This document shows, piece after piece, positions 8,701-18,100 of a DNA stretch of 44,804 bases (position 1 is the stretch's first letter; the number at the start of each line of letters is the position of its first letter). The DNA is taken from the NCBI GenBank assembly GCA_902599445.1, contig CACKFK010000013.1, forward strand, positions 1 to 44,804. The letters are read 5' to 3'. The stretch is from an uncultured Alphaproteobacteria bacterium (GTDB taxonomy: Bacteria; Pseudomonadota; Alphaproteobacteria; Rhodobacterales; Rhodobacteraceae). The position numbers and the translations under genes are program-made. The notes below the pieces were generated by a model. The model made no database searches. It was given only the letters and a program-made list of their open reading frames with translations, and was not told the DNA's origin.

Positions 8701-10811
8701 AGAGCAGTACCAACTACTATTTGAGGTGAGGCTCCATCAGCTCCGAGTGAAATGGTTTGATTGGTATTAATACTGGTTCTTTCAATTTCCATACCCCGGT
8801 ATCCGGTTTGGTCCATAGAATTGAGATAATCCCCTCTATAAGAAGCTTCCTTATTAAACCCATTTCCTATAGTCATAAACTCTGCGATCTCCTCAGTAGA
8901 AAGAGGGGATCCGGCCAAATGGCGACCTTCCTTAGTAAAGATTTGTAAGTCCGATGCAGATGTCCTGGATTTTATATTAGCAAGGGATGATCCGATCGAG
9001 CTACTAAAGACTTGAAGACTTTGCTTATCATTAAAGGAACCCGAAGCTAAAGAGATGGTTAAATTTCCGCTGCCTCCACTGGATTGCATTCCTAGGCTTT
9101 GAAGAGTTTGTCCTGAATTATTTTTTATAGTACCACTATTTAGTCGTTCAGAAATTTCTTTAATATCTTGCCATGATCCTTCCTCCCCAGGCATGTTTGT
9201 AGCAAAAGAAATATCAAATGTGTGGGTGGCTCCACCATCAACACTTATTTGTAAAGAGGAGGCTTTCATAAGTTCTTGATCAGGGATGGAAAAAATTAAT
9301 TGCGATTGTTGCGTAAGACTAACTAATTCAACTGCTGAGCTATTAGCTGGAACAAATGCAATCGCTCCATTTTTAACAAAATTGGAAGCTCCGACTGAGC
9401 TCATAGAATTTGACAAGACGTTTTCAATCATATTCAAGGTATTTTGGGAAGGAGCTAATTTCTCTGTTATTAATTCGATGTTGGAATTATTCTTTGTATC
9501 CGCAAAAACAAGTGTTGAGGCAGCTGCGGCTAATTGATCACCACTTTTCAAAGAGAACTGGATATTTTTTGCGAATCCTGCGGAAGGTAAAATGAAGAGC
9601 TCATCACCATTTCTAGGAGTTCCAGAAAGGTTTAAACGCATTCCTGGAAACTGAATATTAGTGGTGCCGGATCCTAAATTCTGGCCAAATTCGTTGTAGG
9701 CATGCCATAGTTCTTGTTCACTATTAAACCTCACAGTTATATTCTCTGGAACAACCTGTTGAATGTTCAAAATATCTAATTCAGCAGAAAATGAACCTAA
9801 ATTGGCCATTCCTTGGCTGATTTCAAAACCTTTCGAAATGAATAAATCTGTTCCCTGTAACCCCTTTAAGTCCAAGCCTTCCTTGTGTTGTGTATTGAGA
9901 GTATTCGAAAAGACGAAGGCCATTTGATCCAAGTCATTGAGTGTTGTGTGGCTCATTTTAAAGGAGTCACTTAATCCTCTCAAACTACCATTGACTACTT
10001 GAGATGTAGGAGTATTCTTGCCACCACTAAAAATAGAAAAGGCTAATGAACCAAGTTTTTCTGAAACTGACATAAGATTATTAGTAGTATTTGCAACCAA
10101 GACAGGGCCATTTTGCGATTTACCAAGTCTGATTTTAGCTATTCCACGAGTATCTAATTCAGTGGTTACCTCAATTAGTCTACTGATTTCATCAATGACA
10201 AGATCTCTGTTATCCAATAGAGAATTATTACTGGAACCACTGGCTGCCAGTAATTTTTTATTTATGTTAGCTAGCTCAGTGCTAAGGGTGTTAATGGAAG
10301 TAATATCAATTTCTGCTTGTTTTAATATACCTGTTTTGACCTCTTCAACAACCTGGGCTGTGGATCTGAATGTTCCAGCCATTAAGTCACCCATTTCCAA
10401 AGCTACCGTTCTGGGTGCTACATCACCAGGAGCTGCGGCCACTTCCTGGAGAGAATTGAAGAATCTTCCCATAACTATCCCAAGATTAGAATCCGTAGGA
10501 AGCATCATGTCTTCTAACTCTTTAAGTTTATTTAAAAAGGAGCTTTCGGCTTCATAGTAAGCGGAAGCACTACGATTTCTATCAACTAAATAGGAATCAA
10601 AGGACCTCCTTATAGCCTCGATTCTAACACCCAATCCTGATTGATTGGCAATGCCCGTAATTCCGCCTTGGCTTGCTGTTATTTCTTCTAATCCTGCCTC
10701 ACGCCTTTTGTATCCATCGGTATTAATGTTAGCGATATTTTGTCCTGTTACCGCTAAAGATTGACGATAGGATTGTAAGCCGCTTTTCCCTATATCAAAA
10801 AGACTAGACAT
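5748..10811 (-). CDS. flgK: Giant hook-filament junction protein FlgK (HAP1, 1687 aa)
   Basis: FlgK forms the first ring on top of the hook. The N-terminal 300 residues are typical (MSSLFDIGKSGLQSYRQSLAVTGQNIANINTDGYKRREAGLEE, later LLDNRDLVIDEIS and DLDQMAFVFSNTLNTQHKEGLDLKG; pieces quoted separately as motifs). The C-terminus is also typical (SGVSLDNEAANLIEQQQAYQ, then ARILQTARELFDTLLQSV). Usual length is 450-650 aa; the extra 1000 or so residues lie in the middle as Ser/Thr/Gly-rich beta-type sequence. It includes a Flagellin_IN-like module (about 790-840) and two copies of a 130-residue unit (864-993 and 1126-1254). One cysteine (AARYCGELL) is present. The start overlaps the end of flgJ by 8 bases. 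Confidence 0.95.
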   Translation of the reverse strand: MSSLFDIGKSGLQSYRQSLAVTGQNIANINTDGYKRREAGLEEITASQGGITGIANQSGLGVRIEAIRRSFDSYLVDRNRSASAYYEAESSFLNKLKELEDMMLPTDSNLGIVMGRFFNSLQEVAAAPGDVAPRTVALEMGDLMAGTFRSTAQVVEEVKTGILKQAEIDITSINTLSTELANINKKLLAASGSSNNSLLDNRDLVIDEISRLIEVTTELDTRGIAKIRLGKSQNGPVLVANTTNNLMSVSEKLGSLAFSIFSGGKNTPTSQVVNGSLRGLSDSFKMSHTTLNDLDQMAFVFSNTLNTQHKEGLDLKGLQGTDLFISKGFEISQGMANLGSFSAELDILNIQQVVPENITVRFNSEQELWHAYNEFGQNLGSGTTNIQFPGMRLNLSGTPRNGDELFILPSAGFAKNIQFSLKSGDQLAAAASTLVFADTKNNSNIELITEKLAPSQNTLNMIENVLSNSMSSVGASNFVKNGAIAFVPANSSAVELVSLTQQSQLIFSIPDQELMKASSLQISVDGGATHTFDISFATNMPGEEGSWQDIKEISERLNSGTIKNNSGQTLQSLGMQSSGGSGNLTISLASGSFNDKQSLQVFSSSIGSSLANIKSRTSASDLQIFTKEGRHLAGSPLSTEEIAEFMTIGNGFNKEASYRGDYLNSMDQTGYRGMEIERTSINTNQTISLGADGASPQIVVGTALLPFSPTNDWNLKLNQSKELKIPAGSSAKYAAELITDNLSQTGITASAEARMELWHEGSGGTVKFQLGSKSNDYAEIEAVVSSSSLSALAEKINQYTPKTGVTATVSSNKGRLILESLSGEDIKLLNFDFDNNSGKTLSTRLTDRFSKPLGDVVFLGGTNGGTAGVQTFSMSGSFTNNQTAIFTLEGSTFTYTANGNETAAQARDRLLTNPGTGEFQGSNGETIKLLSTGVLQISDKDGIHLFQIESDGTTTGLKVTESNPDGTFAVTGLAGNIPPNAVVATTTSVTGTALDAARYCGELLLRSSTAFTADIAGVATNSSADPRFGGLVSIKPNTTGEKNSLTFHSIDGVDTNSSDPNGLDAVAAAGSFSISLPTTGTGSSISTTVHTKDITVPSPENVAKAIVKNLRSQGTTSSLSGVAAIGGTAGVSTFSMSGSFTNGQTAIFTLEGSTFTYTANGNETAAQARDRLLSNPGIGEFQGSNGEIIGIDSSGNLLISDKAGNPLFTIESDGTTTGLKVTEKSPDGIFSVSNLSGNVPPNALTSVTSSVAMTLPDNQDSVSVTYEDKIYKITVSYENPETKANPEIFVTGGEDGRISAYFDKDGRLQVSATGGTISGDQIEISDSTEVANNVDAAKRFGLRTSTTYPTRTLAGSSVTLSKTLTDYPKTLSATLNGNTVTITLSFDGTNYSLGSSNSSLSPTFADTGTTTTKQGTNKIILKSNSDAGTLTLPTDTNTETLGFKVLDYKLELSGTNLDITSKTDEVIQVTASGSSLAENRIKISNLPNEDLIVLLTGSGSRKLAANYDIAIPDSIPTEEDFTVKVMDDLSTLIEIFDTNTGHSIATRILDGSRSAEAVGQKLQFTGKASKDDSFFISPNLNSAGDARNLDAILAKQNSDAYSAGSGSFQEIFAQIVSKVGSSVNSANLSKEAADAQRNATAEAEAQFSGVSLDNEAANLIEQQQAYQASARILQTARELFDTLLQSV
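7050..7436 (-). repeat. FlgK internal repeat, copy 2
   Basis: Encodes FlgK residues 1126-1254. It is the second copy of a 129-130 residue unit, beginning GGTAGVSTFSMSGSFTN and sharing TAIFTLEGSTFTYTANGNE, AAQARDRLL, GEFQGSNGE and ESDGTTTGLKVTE with copy 1. The first 60 residues are nearly identical; the rest has diverged. Confidence 0.9.
7833..8222 (-). repeat. FlgK internal repeat, copy 1
   Basis: Encodes FlgK residues 864-993, beginning GGTAGVQTFSMSGSFTN. It is separated from copy 2 by about 396 bases (132 residues), close to one repeat length. Similarity is also visible at DNA level, for example AGAACCTGACATTGAGAAAG in both copies on the plus strand. Confidence 0.9.
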
Positions 10812-11121
10812 CGGGCGTTTTCACCGATTGGTTCATATAGTTTTTGAATTGCAATTTTATGGCTTCAGCGATTCCAAAGCTTGCATTTGTTGAAAGCGTT
10901 CTGCTCCATTCTTGATCTAATAGGGATTGGTATGTTTTTTGAGATGAACTATCGAATATTCCCTCAGCAAGCTTACTCTTATGGGCTTGCTTTAGCATTT
11001 GAGAAACAAATAGGGATTCAAATTCCTCAGCTACTTGAGACAGTTCTAAATCTTCACGAGTCCTCTCAAATAAAGAAAAGCTACTTTGCTCTGGTAATTT
11101 TGCATTCGGAATAATGGACAC
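10804..11121 (-). CDS. flgJ: Rod-binding protein FlgJ, short form without muramidase domain
   Basis: FlgJ caps and organises rod assembly in the periplasm. The 105 aa match only the N-terminal rod-binding domain: VAEEFESLFVSQMLKQAHKS followed by LLDQEWSRTLSTNASFGIAEAI. The C-terminal peptidoglycan hydrolase of enterobacterial FlgJ (about 313 aa) is absent, as in many alpha- and epsilonproteobacteria, so a separate lytic enzyme is expected elsewhere. The start is a GTG at 11121 with an AGGTGAC ribosome-binding site. It lies between flgI and flgK, the standard place. Confidence 0.9.
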   Translation of the reverse strand: MSIIPNAKLPEQSSFSLFERTREDLELSQVAEEFESLFVSQMLKQAHKSKLAEGIFDSSSQKTYQSLLDQEWSRTLSTNASFGIAEAIKLQFKNYMNQSVKTPDV

Positions 11122-11129
11122 AGTGTCAC

Positions 11130-12257
11130 CTAAATAATAATTAATTCAGCTCGCAAAGAACCTGCTTCACGAAGTGCTTCTAAAATTGCAACTAAGTCTG
11201 AAGCACTCGCCCCAACCGCATTGATAGATTCAACGATTTCAGATAATTCCACGCCAGGATCAAAGATAAATGCTTTAGCTACTTCTTCATCTACTCCTAT
11301 TTCAGTATCAGGCGTAACCGTGGCATCACCTGGAGTAATAACTACTTGATCTGAATTCATAGCGACGTTGTTATTTGGAGTAACATTCTGGTCTTCATTA
11401 ACCCGCACAGTCATGGAACCATGGGTAACTACGGCTGGAGTTACTCTGACATCACCACCTATAACAATTGTACCAGTTCTTGCATTAACTATAACTTTAG
11501 CCTTTGGTCTAGAAGGTTCAACTTCAATATTTTCAAGCAAACTAACAAAAGCTACTTTCTGGGAAGGATCTTTTGGCGATCTTACCTTTATTGAAGAAGC
11601 ATCCAGAGGTACTGCCACATCCGGTCCAAAAATTTCGTTAATGGCATTAGATACTTCCAATGATGTACTAAAATCACCCTGATGTAGGTTCAGAATTATA
11701 TTATCGGATCGAAGGAAAGGTGTTTCTACAAGTTTCTCTACAGTCGCACCTCTTGGAACCCTCCCTACTGTAGGAATGTTCACGACGACTGATGATCCAT
11801 CTTGCCCTGTAACACCTAGACCTCCTACAACCAGATTACCTTGAGCGATTGCATAGGTTTCTCCATCTGCACCCAATAAAGGTGTCATGAGAAGTGTGCC
11901 ACCACGAAGGGAGTTTGCTTTTCCTAGAGTAGAGACTGTAATATCAAGGGTCTGCCCAGGTTTTACAAAAGCTGACATGTCTGCGGTAACCATAACTGCT
12001 GCAGTATTTGCTCCATTCAAACCGGACGTATCAGTGACTAAGCCAAACCTAGAAACCATTGACTGCATAGATTGAAGGGTTAGACCAATGTTTCCGTCAC
12101 CAGTACCATTTAAACCAACCACAATTCCATATCCAACGAGTTGGTTCGATCTGATTCCTGCTATTGAGGTCAAATCTTTTAGACGATCTCCATAGCAAAG
12201 TGATGTTCCAAGTATTAACTTAAACAAAACAAGTAGTACTGATATACTTTTATACAT
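11130..12257 (-). CDS. flgI: Flagellar P-ring protein FlgI
   Basis: FlgI forms the P ring around the rod in the peptidoglycan layer. A signal peptide is visible ([23 protein letters not shown]). The mature protein opens with [20 protein letters not shown] and GLNGTGDG, the FlgI signature, and has [22 protein letters not shown] in the second half. The length of 375 aa is normal for the family. It sits directly after flgH and 8 bases before flgJ in the operon. FlgA, its assembly chaperone, is encoded at 22812-23567. Confidence 0.97.
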   Translation of the reverse strand: MYKSISVLLVLFKLILGTSLCYGDRLKDLTSIAGIRSNQLVGYGIVVGLNGTGDGNIGLTLQSMQSMVSRFGLVTDTSGLNGANTAAVMVTADMSAFVKPGQTLDITVSTLGKANSLRGGTLLMTPLLGADGETYAIAQGNLVVGGLGVTGQDGSSVVVNIPTVGRVPRGATVEKLVETPFLRSDNIILNLHQGDFSTSLEVSNAINEIFGPDVAVPLDASSIKVRSPKDPSQKVAFVSLLENIEVEPSRPKAKVIVNARTGTIVIGGDVRVTPAVVTHGSMTVRVNEDQNVTPNNNVAMNSDQVVITPGDATVTPDTEIGVDEEVAKAFIFDPGVELSEIVESINAVGASASDLVAILEALREAGSLRAELIII

Positions 12258-12271
12258 TTTGAATCCTTTTA

Positions 12272-12946
12272 CTATAGGGGGGAAATACTTGAAAAAGCTC
12301 TACTGAGCCAACCTTTTTGGCCTGTATCAGCAATGTCCCCAACCCCTAAATAGGCTATCTGAGCATTAGCTATTCTACTTGAATTAACAACATTGTTAGC
12401 AGAGACATCCTGTGGTCTGATCATTCCGCTCAATCGGACATATTCATTTCCATTGTTAAGATGAAGTTTTTTTTGTCCCATAATTTCCATGTTTCCATTA
12501 GCAAAAACTTTCATAACAGTAACAGAAAGTTCCCCACGTAATGAATTTGTTTGGGCTGCAGAGCCAGAGCCAGAAAAAGCTGTCTCTGCACCACTGTCTA
12601 GCAAAGCTTGGTCCCCAGCAGGATCGAGCAAGTTAGGTAAGTCTACTTTAAAACTATCAGATTTTGCGCTGGTAGCTGATTGTGACTTTGATGCCGTAAA
12701 ATCCTCACTTAACGCGACGGTAAGAATATCTCCAACTTGAGCAGCCCTTCTATCGGTAGCAAAAAGACCCCCACTTGCTTCGTTATAAATGCCTCCAGAT
12801 GGAGCTTCATTGCTCGGCAAACTCATAGCATCAGGAATGATAGGTTGAAATTCCATGGAGGCTCTATCCTCAACATGAGTAGAGCAAGCAAAGAGTAGAA
12901 GTAGGGGTAACGCAAACTTAACTGCTTTAGAACTATTATTTTTCAT
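12272..12946 (-). CDS. flgH: Flagellar L-ring lipoprotein FlgH
   Basis: FlgH forms the L ring in the outer membrane. The N-terminus is a lipoprotein signal with lipobox LLFAC, giving a mature N-terminal cysteine near residue 21. The family-typical features are present: [19 protein letters not shown], the Ser/Ala-rich stretch after it, [20 protein letters not shown] and [15 protein letters not shown] near the end. At 224 aa the length is usual. It is the second gene after flgG in what appears to be the flgGHIJKL transcript. Confidence 0.96.
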   Translation of the reverse strand: MKNNSSKAVKFALPLLLLFACSTHVEDRASMEFQPIIPDAMSLPSNEAPSGGIYNEASGGLFATDRRAAQVGDILTVALSEDFTASKSQSATSAKSDSFKVDLPNLLDPAGDQALLDSGAETAFSGSGSAAQTNSLRGELSVTVMKVFANGNMEIMGQKKLHLNNGNEYVRLSGMIRPQDVSANNVVNSSRIANAQIAYLGVGDIADTGQKGWLSRAFSSISPL

Positions 12947-12966
12947 TCTAAGTCCTTAAATCAGGA

Positions 12967-13755
12967 TTACAAATTTTGTGCTATGAAGCGCATCATTTCA
13001 TCGGAAGATGAGATCGATTTGGATGCGACTTCGTAAGCTCGCTGTGTTTCAATCATGTCAACCAATTCCTGAACCACGTTTACATTTGAACCTTCTAGAG
13101 ATCCTTGAACTAATTTGCCAAAACCACCGTCTCTTGGATTTCCAACCGCGGCTGCACCACTTGCATTTGTTTCAACTACGAAGTTTTCCCCTATTGGCTG
13201 AAGACCTGTACGGTTAGCAAAGTCAGCTAAGGTTATCTGGCCTACTTCTTCTGCTGCTACCTGTCCCGCTACTTGGACGCTAACAATTCCATCTGAAGAT
13301 ACGTTAATTTGTGTCACACCTTCTGGAACGGCTATTTCTGGCTGTAAAACATAGCCACTAGGGGTTGTTAAGACCCCGTCTTGGTTTCTTGTAAAAGCAC
13401 CATTTCTAGTAAATCCAATTCTACCGTCAGGTAGAAGGACTTGGAAGAAACCAGCACCATCTATAGCCATATCGAGAGCATTATCGGTATTAATCAAACT
13501 GCCTTGAGTATATACTTTTTGGGTATTATTTATCCTTACCCCAGTACCAACTGCAAAGGCAGAGGTTAGATTTGTATCTACAGATGTTTGTTCACCACTA
13601 GCTCTTTTTATTTGGTAGAGCAGGGATTCGAAGTTTGCTCGATCGCGTTTAAAACCGCTTGTATTCACATTAGATAAATTGTTTGCAATGACTTGCATGC
13701 GGGTTTGTTGCGCGTTTAACCCGGTTTTTGCGACGTGCATGGAACTACTGGACAT
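12967..13755 (-). CDS. flgG: Distal rod protein FlgG
   Basis: FlgG builds the distal rod. The N-terminus (MHVAKTGLNAQQTRMQVIAN then NLSNVNTSGFKRDRANFE) and C-terminus (GSLEGSNVNVVQELVDMIET then QRAYEVASKSI) are classic for FlgG, and 262 aa is the standard length. The DALDMAIDGAGFFQVLLPDG block of the FlgE/F/G family is present at about residue 80. It is the first gene after a 650-base break that follows flgF and has its own sigma-54-type site about 35-50 bases upstream. This suggests that flgG-H-I-J-K-L is transcribed separately from flgB-F. Confidence 0.96.
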   Translation of the reverse strand: MSSSSMHVAKTGLNAQQTRMQVIANNLSNVNTSGFKRDRANFESLLYQIKRASGEQTSVDTNLTSAFAVGTGVRINNTQKVYTQGSLINTDNALDMAIDGAGFFQVLLPDGRIGFTRNGAFTRNQDGVLTTPSGYVLQPEIAVPEGVTQINVSSDGIVSVQVAGQVAAEEVGQITLADFANRTGLQPIGENFVVETNASGAAAVGNPRDGGFGKLVQGSLEGSNVNVVQELVDMIETQRAYEVASKSISSSDEMMRFIAQNL

Positions 13756-13790
13756 TTTTTACCTCTTTTAAAATTCCTTCAAAAGAGTTT

Positions 13791-13806
13791 TGCAAGGCTC
13801 ATGCCA
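13791..13806 (-). promoter_or_regulatory. Candidate sigma-54 promoter of flgG operon
   Basis: On the minus strand the site reads TGGCATGAGCCTTGCA, an excellent match to TGGCAC-N5-TTGCA with exact spacing. Transcription would start near 13780, 25 bases before the flgG ATG. Confidence 0.82.
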
Positions 13807-14406
13807 ATAAATTCTTACCAATTTTATAATATATATAATACTGCTTAAAATTTATTTTCACTAACGATTTTTCTAAGAGTTTAATTGGTTGCTCATCTAT
13901 AAGTTCAAAATCAATTAGCAGTAAATTTTCTTTTTTGGCTTTTGAGTAATGATTTATAATTAATGTACACCAAGTGCAACTTTTATAGCATGTTGTATCT
14001 TAACCTGTTTAGCAGGTGAATTCATGGATTGGCAATAAAAGGCACAAAGATCATTAGAATTACTGATGTTTTTGATGTGTTTGGAGCTTTTTAATTTATA
14101 GCTTCGGGTGCATGATATTAAAGAGCATAACGATTTTTTCATTGGCATCATTAGGCGCTAAATCATTATAAAATGAATTTTATCTTCAAAATTGTGACGT
14201 ATTTTTTTGGGGAACATATTTAATATTGTGGAAAAAGTATTTCTTTTACAATTAAAGATACCCAAGTTGTTCCGGTGCTCGCATTAATTGACATCCCTAT
14301 TGTATCTATACTCTTCAATACTGGAACCTATTTAATAACATTTTTTTTATCATGAAACATTATAAAAAAATTCAAGAGTGGAGACTCAAGCCAATGGTAT
14401 TTTTAA
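13807..14406. other. Spacer between flgF and flgG
   Basis: About 600 bases split the flg gene series here. It contains one weak minus-strand ORF at 13960-14151 (63 aa, SLCSLISCTRSYKLKSSKH, no clear ribosome-binding site), which I do not count as a gene. A weak hairpin followed by T residues lies just after flgF. No RNA gene or mobile element end is recognised. Confidence 0.6.
14364..14387 (-). terminator. Possible weak terminator after flgF
   Basis: On the minus strand GAGT-CTCC-ACTC forms a 4-base-pair stem, followed after TTGAA by seven T residues. It lies 20 bases past the flgF stop. The stem is short, so this is only tentative. Confidence 0.35.
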
Positions 14407-15162
14407 TTAGTTAGGAAGCCTCATTATACTGGCTCCACCCTCATCAATTTGCTCAGATAGAGCTATGAATTTGACGTTTATTTCAAAAAGTCGCTGTTGA
14501 CTTAAGGTATCAACTAGTTCTTCAATGGCATTGACGTTACTGTTTTCTATAAAACCTTGTGCGAGAACCACATTTTGATCTGCTCCAGGTATACCACCGT
14601 CAACGAGTCTTATTTCTCCGTCTGTGTCTTTATGTAGGGGCTCTTCCGATCCGCTTGTTAATGCAATAGTTGCAGCGAGGACCCTTGTTCCTTCGGGCTC
14701 ACCCAAAGGTTCTATGAAGAGGTCACCATTTTCTGCAACAACAATTTTTCTGTGCGGGGGAATATTAATAGGGCTTAGATTGGTGTCTAATATTTTAGAT
14801 CCCGCACCATCAGTTAATTCACCTTGATCTGATACTTCAAAATCACCTCGTCTCGATAGAGCAGGTCCGCCTGTATCAGGTTGTATGATAAAAAATCCAC
14901 CGCCTCTAATCGCGACATCAGTTTCTAACCCTGTCTCAGATAAATTTCCTGGATTGGCGGAAAAAACATTAGCACCTTCATGCAAAGCAAAAATTCGTGC
15001 ATCAAATCTCTTATCCTCAGTAAGAAAACCTGAAGAGAAGGTAGTTCCCATATCTCTACGAAAGCCTGGTACATTTATATTAGAAAGATTTTGGGATTTT
15101 ACAGCTCTATTCATATAGAGATTATTTAACGTGTTTAGAGCTGTATGGATCATTCTATCCAT
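14407..15162 (-). CDS. flgF: Proximal rod protein FlgF
   Basis: FlgF is a proximal rod component. It begins MDRMIHTALNTLNNLYMNRA, the form typical for FlgF, followed by SQNLSNINVPGFRRDMG. The FlgE/F/G block TDVAIRGGGFFIIQPDTG lies near residue 85, and the C-terminus has GFIENSNVNAIEELVDTLSQ and QRLFEINVKF. Length 251 aa is normal. It follows flgE by 37 bases and ends the flgB-F gene run. Confidence 0.92.
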   Translation of the reverse strand: MDRMIHTALNTLNNLYMNRAVKSQNLSNINVPGFRRDMGTTFSSGFLTEDKRFDARIFALHEGANVFSANPGNLSETGLETDVAIRGGGFFIIQPDTGGPALSRRGDFEVSDQGELTDGAGSKILDTNLSPINIPPHRKIVVAENGDLFIEPLGEPEGTRVLAATIALTSGSEEPLHKDTDGEIRLVDGGIPGADQNVVLAQGFIENSNVNAIEELVDTLSQQRLFEINVKFIALSEQIDEGGASIMRLPN

Positions 15163-15199
15163 ATGATTTTCTCCTAGGTCAAAAGCTAAATATTATCTA

Positions 15200-18100
15200 T
15201 TATCCCCTAATATTAATAATAGTTTGGGTCAGGGTTGTTGTGGTTTCGATGGCCTTCGCTGATGCTTGGAAGTTTCTTTGGGCCGTAATTAGGTTAACTA
15301 GTTCTTCTGTAATATCCACGTTCGAACGTTCAAGCGAACCAGATAAAATATTCCCAAATCCTTCTGCCCCAGCTTCTCCAACCTGTGGTGAGCCGGAAAC
15401 CGCAGTTTCGACGTAAGTTGCATTACCAATTTGCTTGAGACCATTCTGGTTGTTAAAATTTGCGAGAACAATCTTACCTAGAGGGTTATTCTGGCCATTT
15501 GTATAGTTTGCTCGAATAGTTCCAGCTGCATCAATTTCCAAACCATCTAGTCGGCCAGAGGTAAAACCATCTTGGTCGACAGATAGAACTGAGAATGGTT
15601 GGGCAAACTGTGTGGAAGCTCCATAATCAATATCTAGAGCAATAGAAAAACCTTCTTGCTGCTTCTCGTAATGGACCTCTTTCTTTGGGCTAAGAAGTTT
15701 ACCACTTTTATCAAAAGTTAACTCACCCTCATCTATATACAGGGGGTAATACCCATCCACTAAGTTTTCTGGAGGTGTTTCCACCGTATTACCTTCGGCA
15801 TCAACGTATAAAGCTATACCATCACTATTCGTAGCTTGAACAAGATTAAATATTTTAGGTACATTTCCGACACCAAGAGGAATATCATCTAAGCCTAGCC
15901 GCGTTGTACCCTTAACCTTAATGGTTGAAGTATCACCGGTGGTTCCAGTTTTAAAAGTAAAGTTATTTTGGTTAGGATCATACTTAACGGTAACCCCACC
16001 AACCGTTTCACCAGTAACTGGGTCGGCTATCTGATTAATTCTTTCTTGAAGTGCTTCGGCTAGGGTGGACCCAACATAAAAACCAGTGGGAACCTCAATA
16101 ATACCATTAATACCATTGATTGACACATTGAAAATGTTTTCCCCGCCTATACTGGACAAACGAAAGACTTCCGTTAACTTTTCTTTTGCTGCGGCACCAA
16201 CCACTTCTGCTGGGGTGGCTGCTATACCCCGACCAGCCGTAAAAACTGCGTCAGATTTAGTTGCTCCAACACCCATTAAGTCATTATTTCCAGAAAAATG
16301 ATCGGTGGTGTCAACGACACTTCCATCAGATGTTGATAGTAAATAGCGACCTACTTCAATATTAGATGCCTTTTGGGTTTCCGTAACCCCTAAGGCACCA
16401 TTGGCAGAAATAGCCTCACCGGTCGTCCCTGAAGAAAATGTAAAATCTTTCGTATCACTATTATAATTAACATTAATTCCATATCTCTTGTCATTAAGTT
16501 GAATTTCCTCTCCATCTGCGACAAAAGTTCCGGTATATAGTACTTCTCCACCTCGGATTAATACCTCAGAGGCATCATTGTTTGAGGGCACACCAAGGTT
16601 ATTTGTACTAGTGGCCAAGGATGAACCATAGATAGTGAAAGAATTAAAATTACTGTTTGTTCCTGTACCAAGAACAGTTCTATCAACCACAAAGCTTAGA
16701 CGCTGATTAGTGGTATCGTAATTGACTTTAATTGGAGGATTTTTTTCATCAACCCAATCAGTTGACGTAGTTACACCTGTTGCGAGACCCATGGTTGTCA
16801 AGGAATCAGCTCCTCCAAAAGTACCAGCGCCAAATTGGAAAATTCCATTAGTTGCCCCTTTAGCTATGACTTCTTTATTTGTATAGGTGTGCTTAGCTGT
16901 TCCTATTTCTCTAACGACTATTTTTTTACTGCTAAAGTTTATAGGTGCATCTTGATAGACTTTTTCTGCTCCTTCAAAGTAGGCTTCTACATTTGTAGAT
17001 TTGGCATGAAGTACATTTAGGGCTGTGTTAGCGGCAACGCCTGATGTAAGAGTAAAATCAGTATCAGGAAATCCTAATCCAGTTGTATTTATTTGAATTG
17101 TCTTAGCGTCAACAACATTTGAAACTGTAAATTCCCTACCGTTAAGGTTCCCGTCTCCAATTGCTTTCTCAGAAGCAAGGAAATTACCGGCAATTCGAAT
17201 TTTACTATTTGCCGTTAATCCAGATGTATCTGCAAGGGTCAACGTTAGGGTATTTTCTGCCGCATTGAATACAGCACTTTGGCCGGTACCAGCACCATTG
17301 GCATCAACAGCCTCACCAGCGGCAATTTGACTATCATACACACTGAGCTCAGGTTTATTTCCATAGTATGAATGAACCATATATTTCGTAGCATTTTTTA
17401 ATGCATTGGAACCATCTATGAAGTTATGAGTGATTGGTATTATTTCTGTGGAGGACAATATGTTACCAGCAGTACCGACTGATCTACCAAATAATTGGGT
17501 GCTTACGCCAAGGATTGTAGCTTTATCTAGTGTATCGGTAGTACTGTCCACAGCGTAGTCATTCAAAGCCTCATTTATTCTTGCTTGAGAGTGTGCCAAA
17601 AATTGTTCCTTAGTAAAGTCAGGGGAGGCACCCGTAAGGGAGATTTTTTCAATATCAGTAACATAGCTGGAGCCCAATAGGTCTACTGTAATGGGTATAT
17701 CAAGTGCGTCTGAAGTGCCTTCTGCAGTTAATTTAAATAAATTAATATTGATGTCGTCATCAACATTTTTTACGACTTGGATTTTCCTATCATCTCCATA
17801 GGCTTCATTACAGGCTCTCTCAACTTCAGCAGCCAACTGTGCTGCATTGTACTGCCCAGGTCGGATATCAATGTTGACAGGTTGGTCGCCATTATCCACA
17901 TTTAAAGTTAGGAAGTTCTTACCCCAATACACACTACTTCCAGTGACTAAACCAGCCTCTCTAGTTGCATTGAATTGCATAGGATCTGTTACTACCTGAA
18001 CTAATTTGTCGCCTTCCTCTCCGAAATCGAAGGTACTTTGCGCACCTTTTACATTGGCACCTTGTGAATTTACTTGCTGCTGAAGATCATCAAGTTTGTA

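Noticed and set aside
13960-14151. 63-aa ORF between flgF and flgG
   Set aside because: No ribosome-binding site, unusual composition and no recognisable motif; likely chance.
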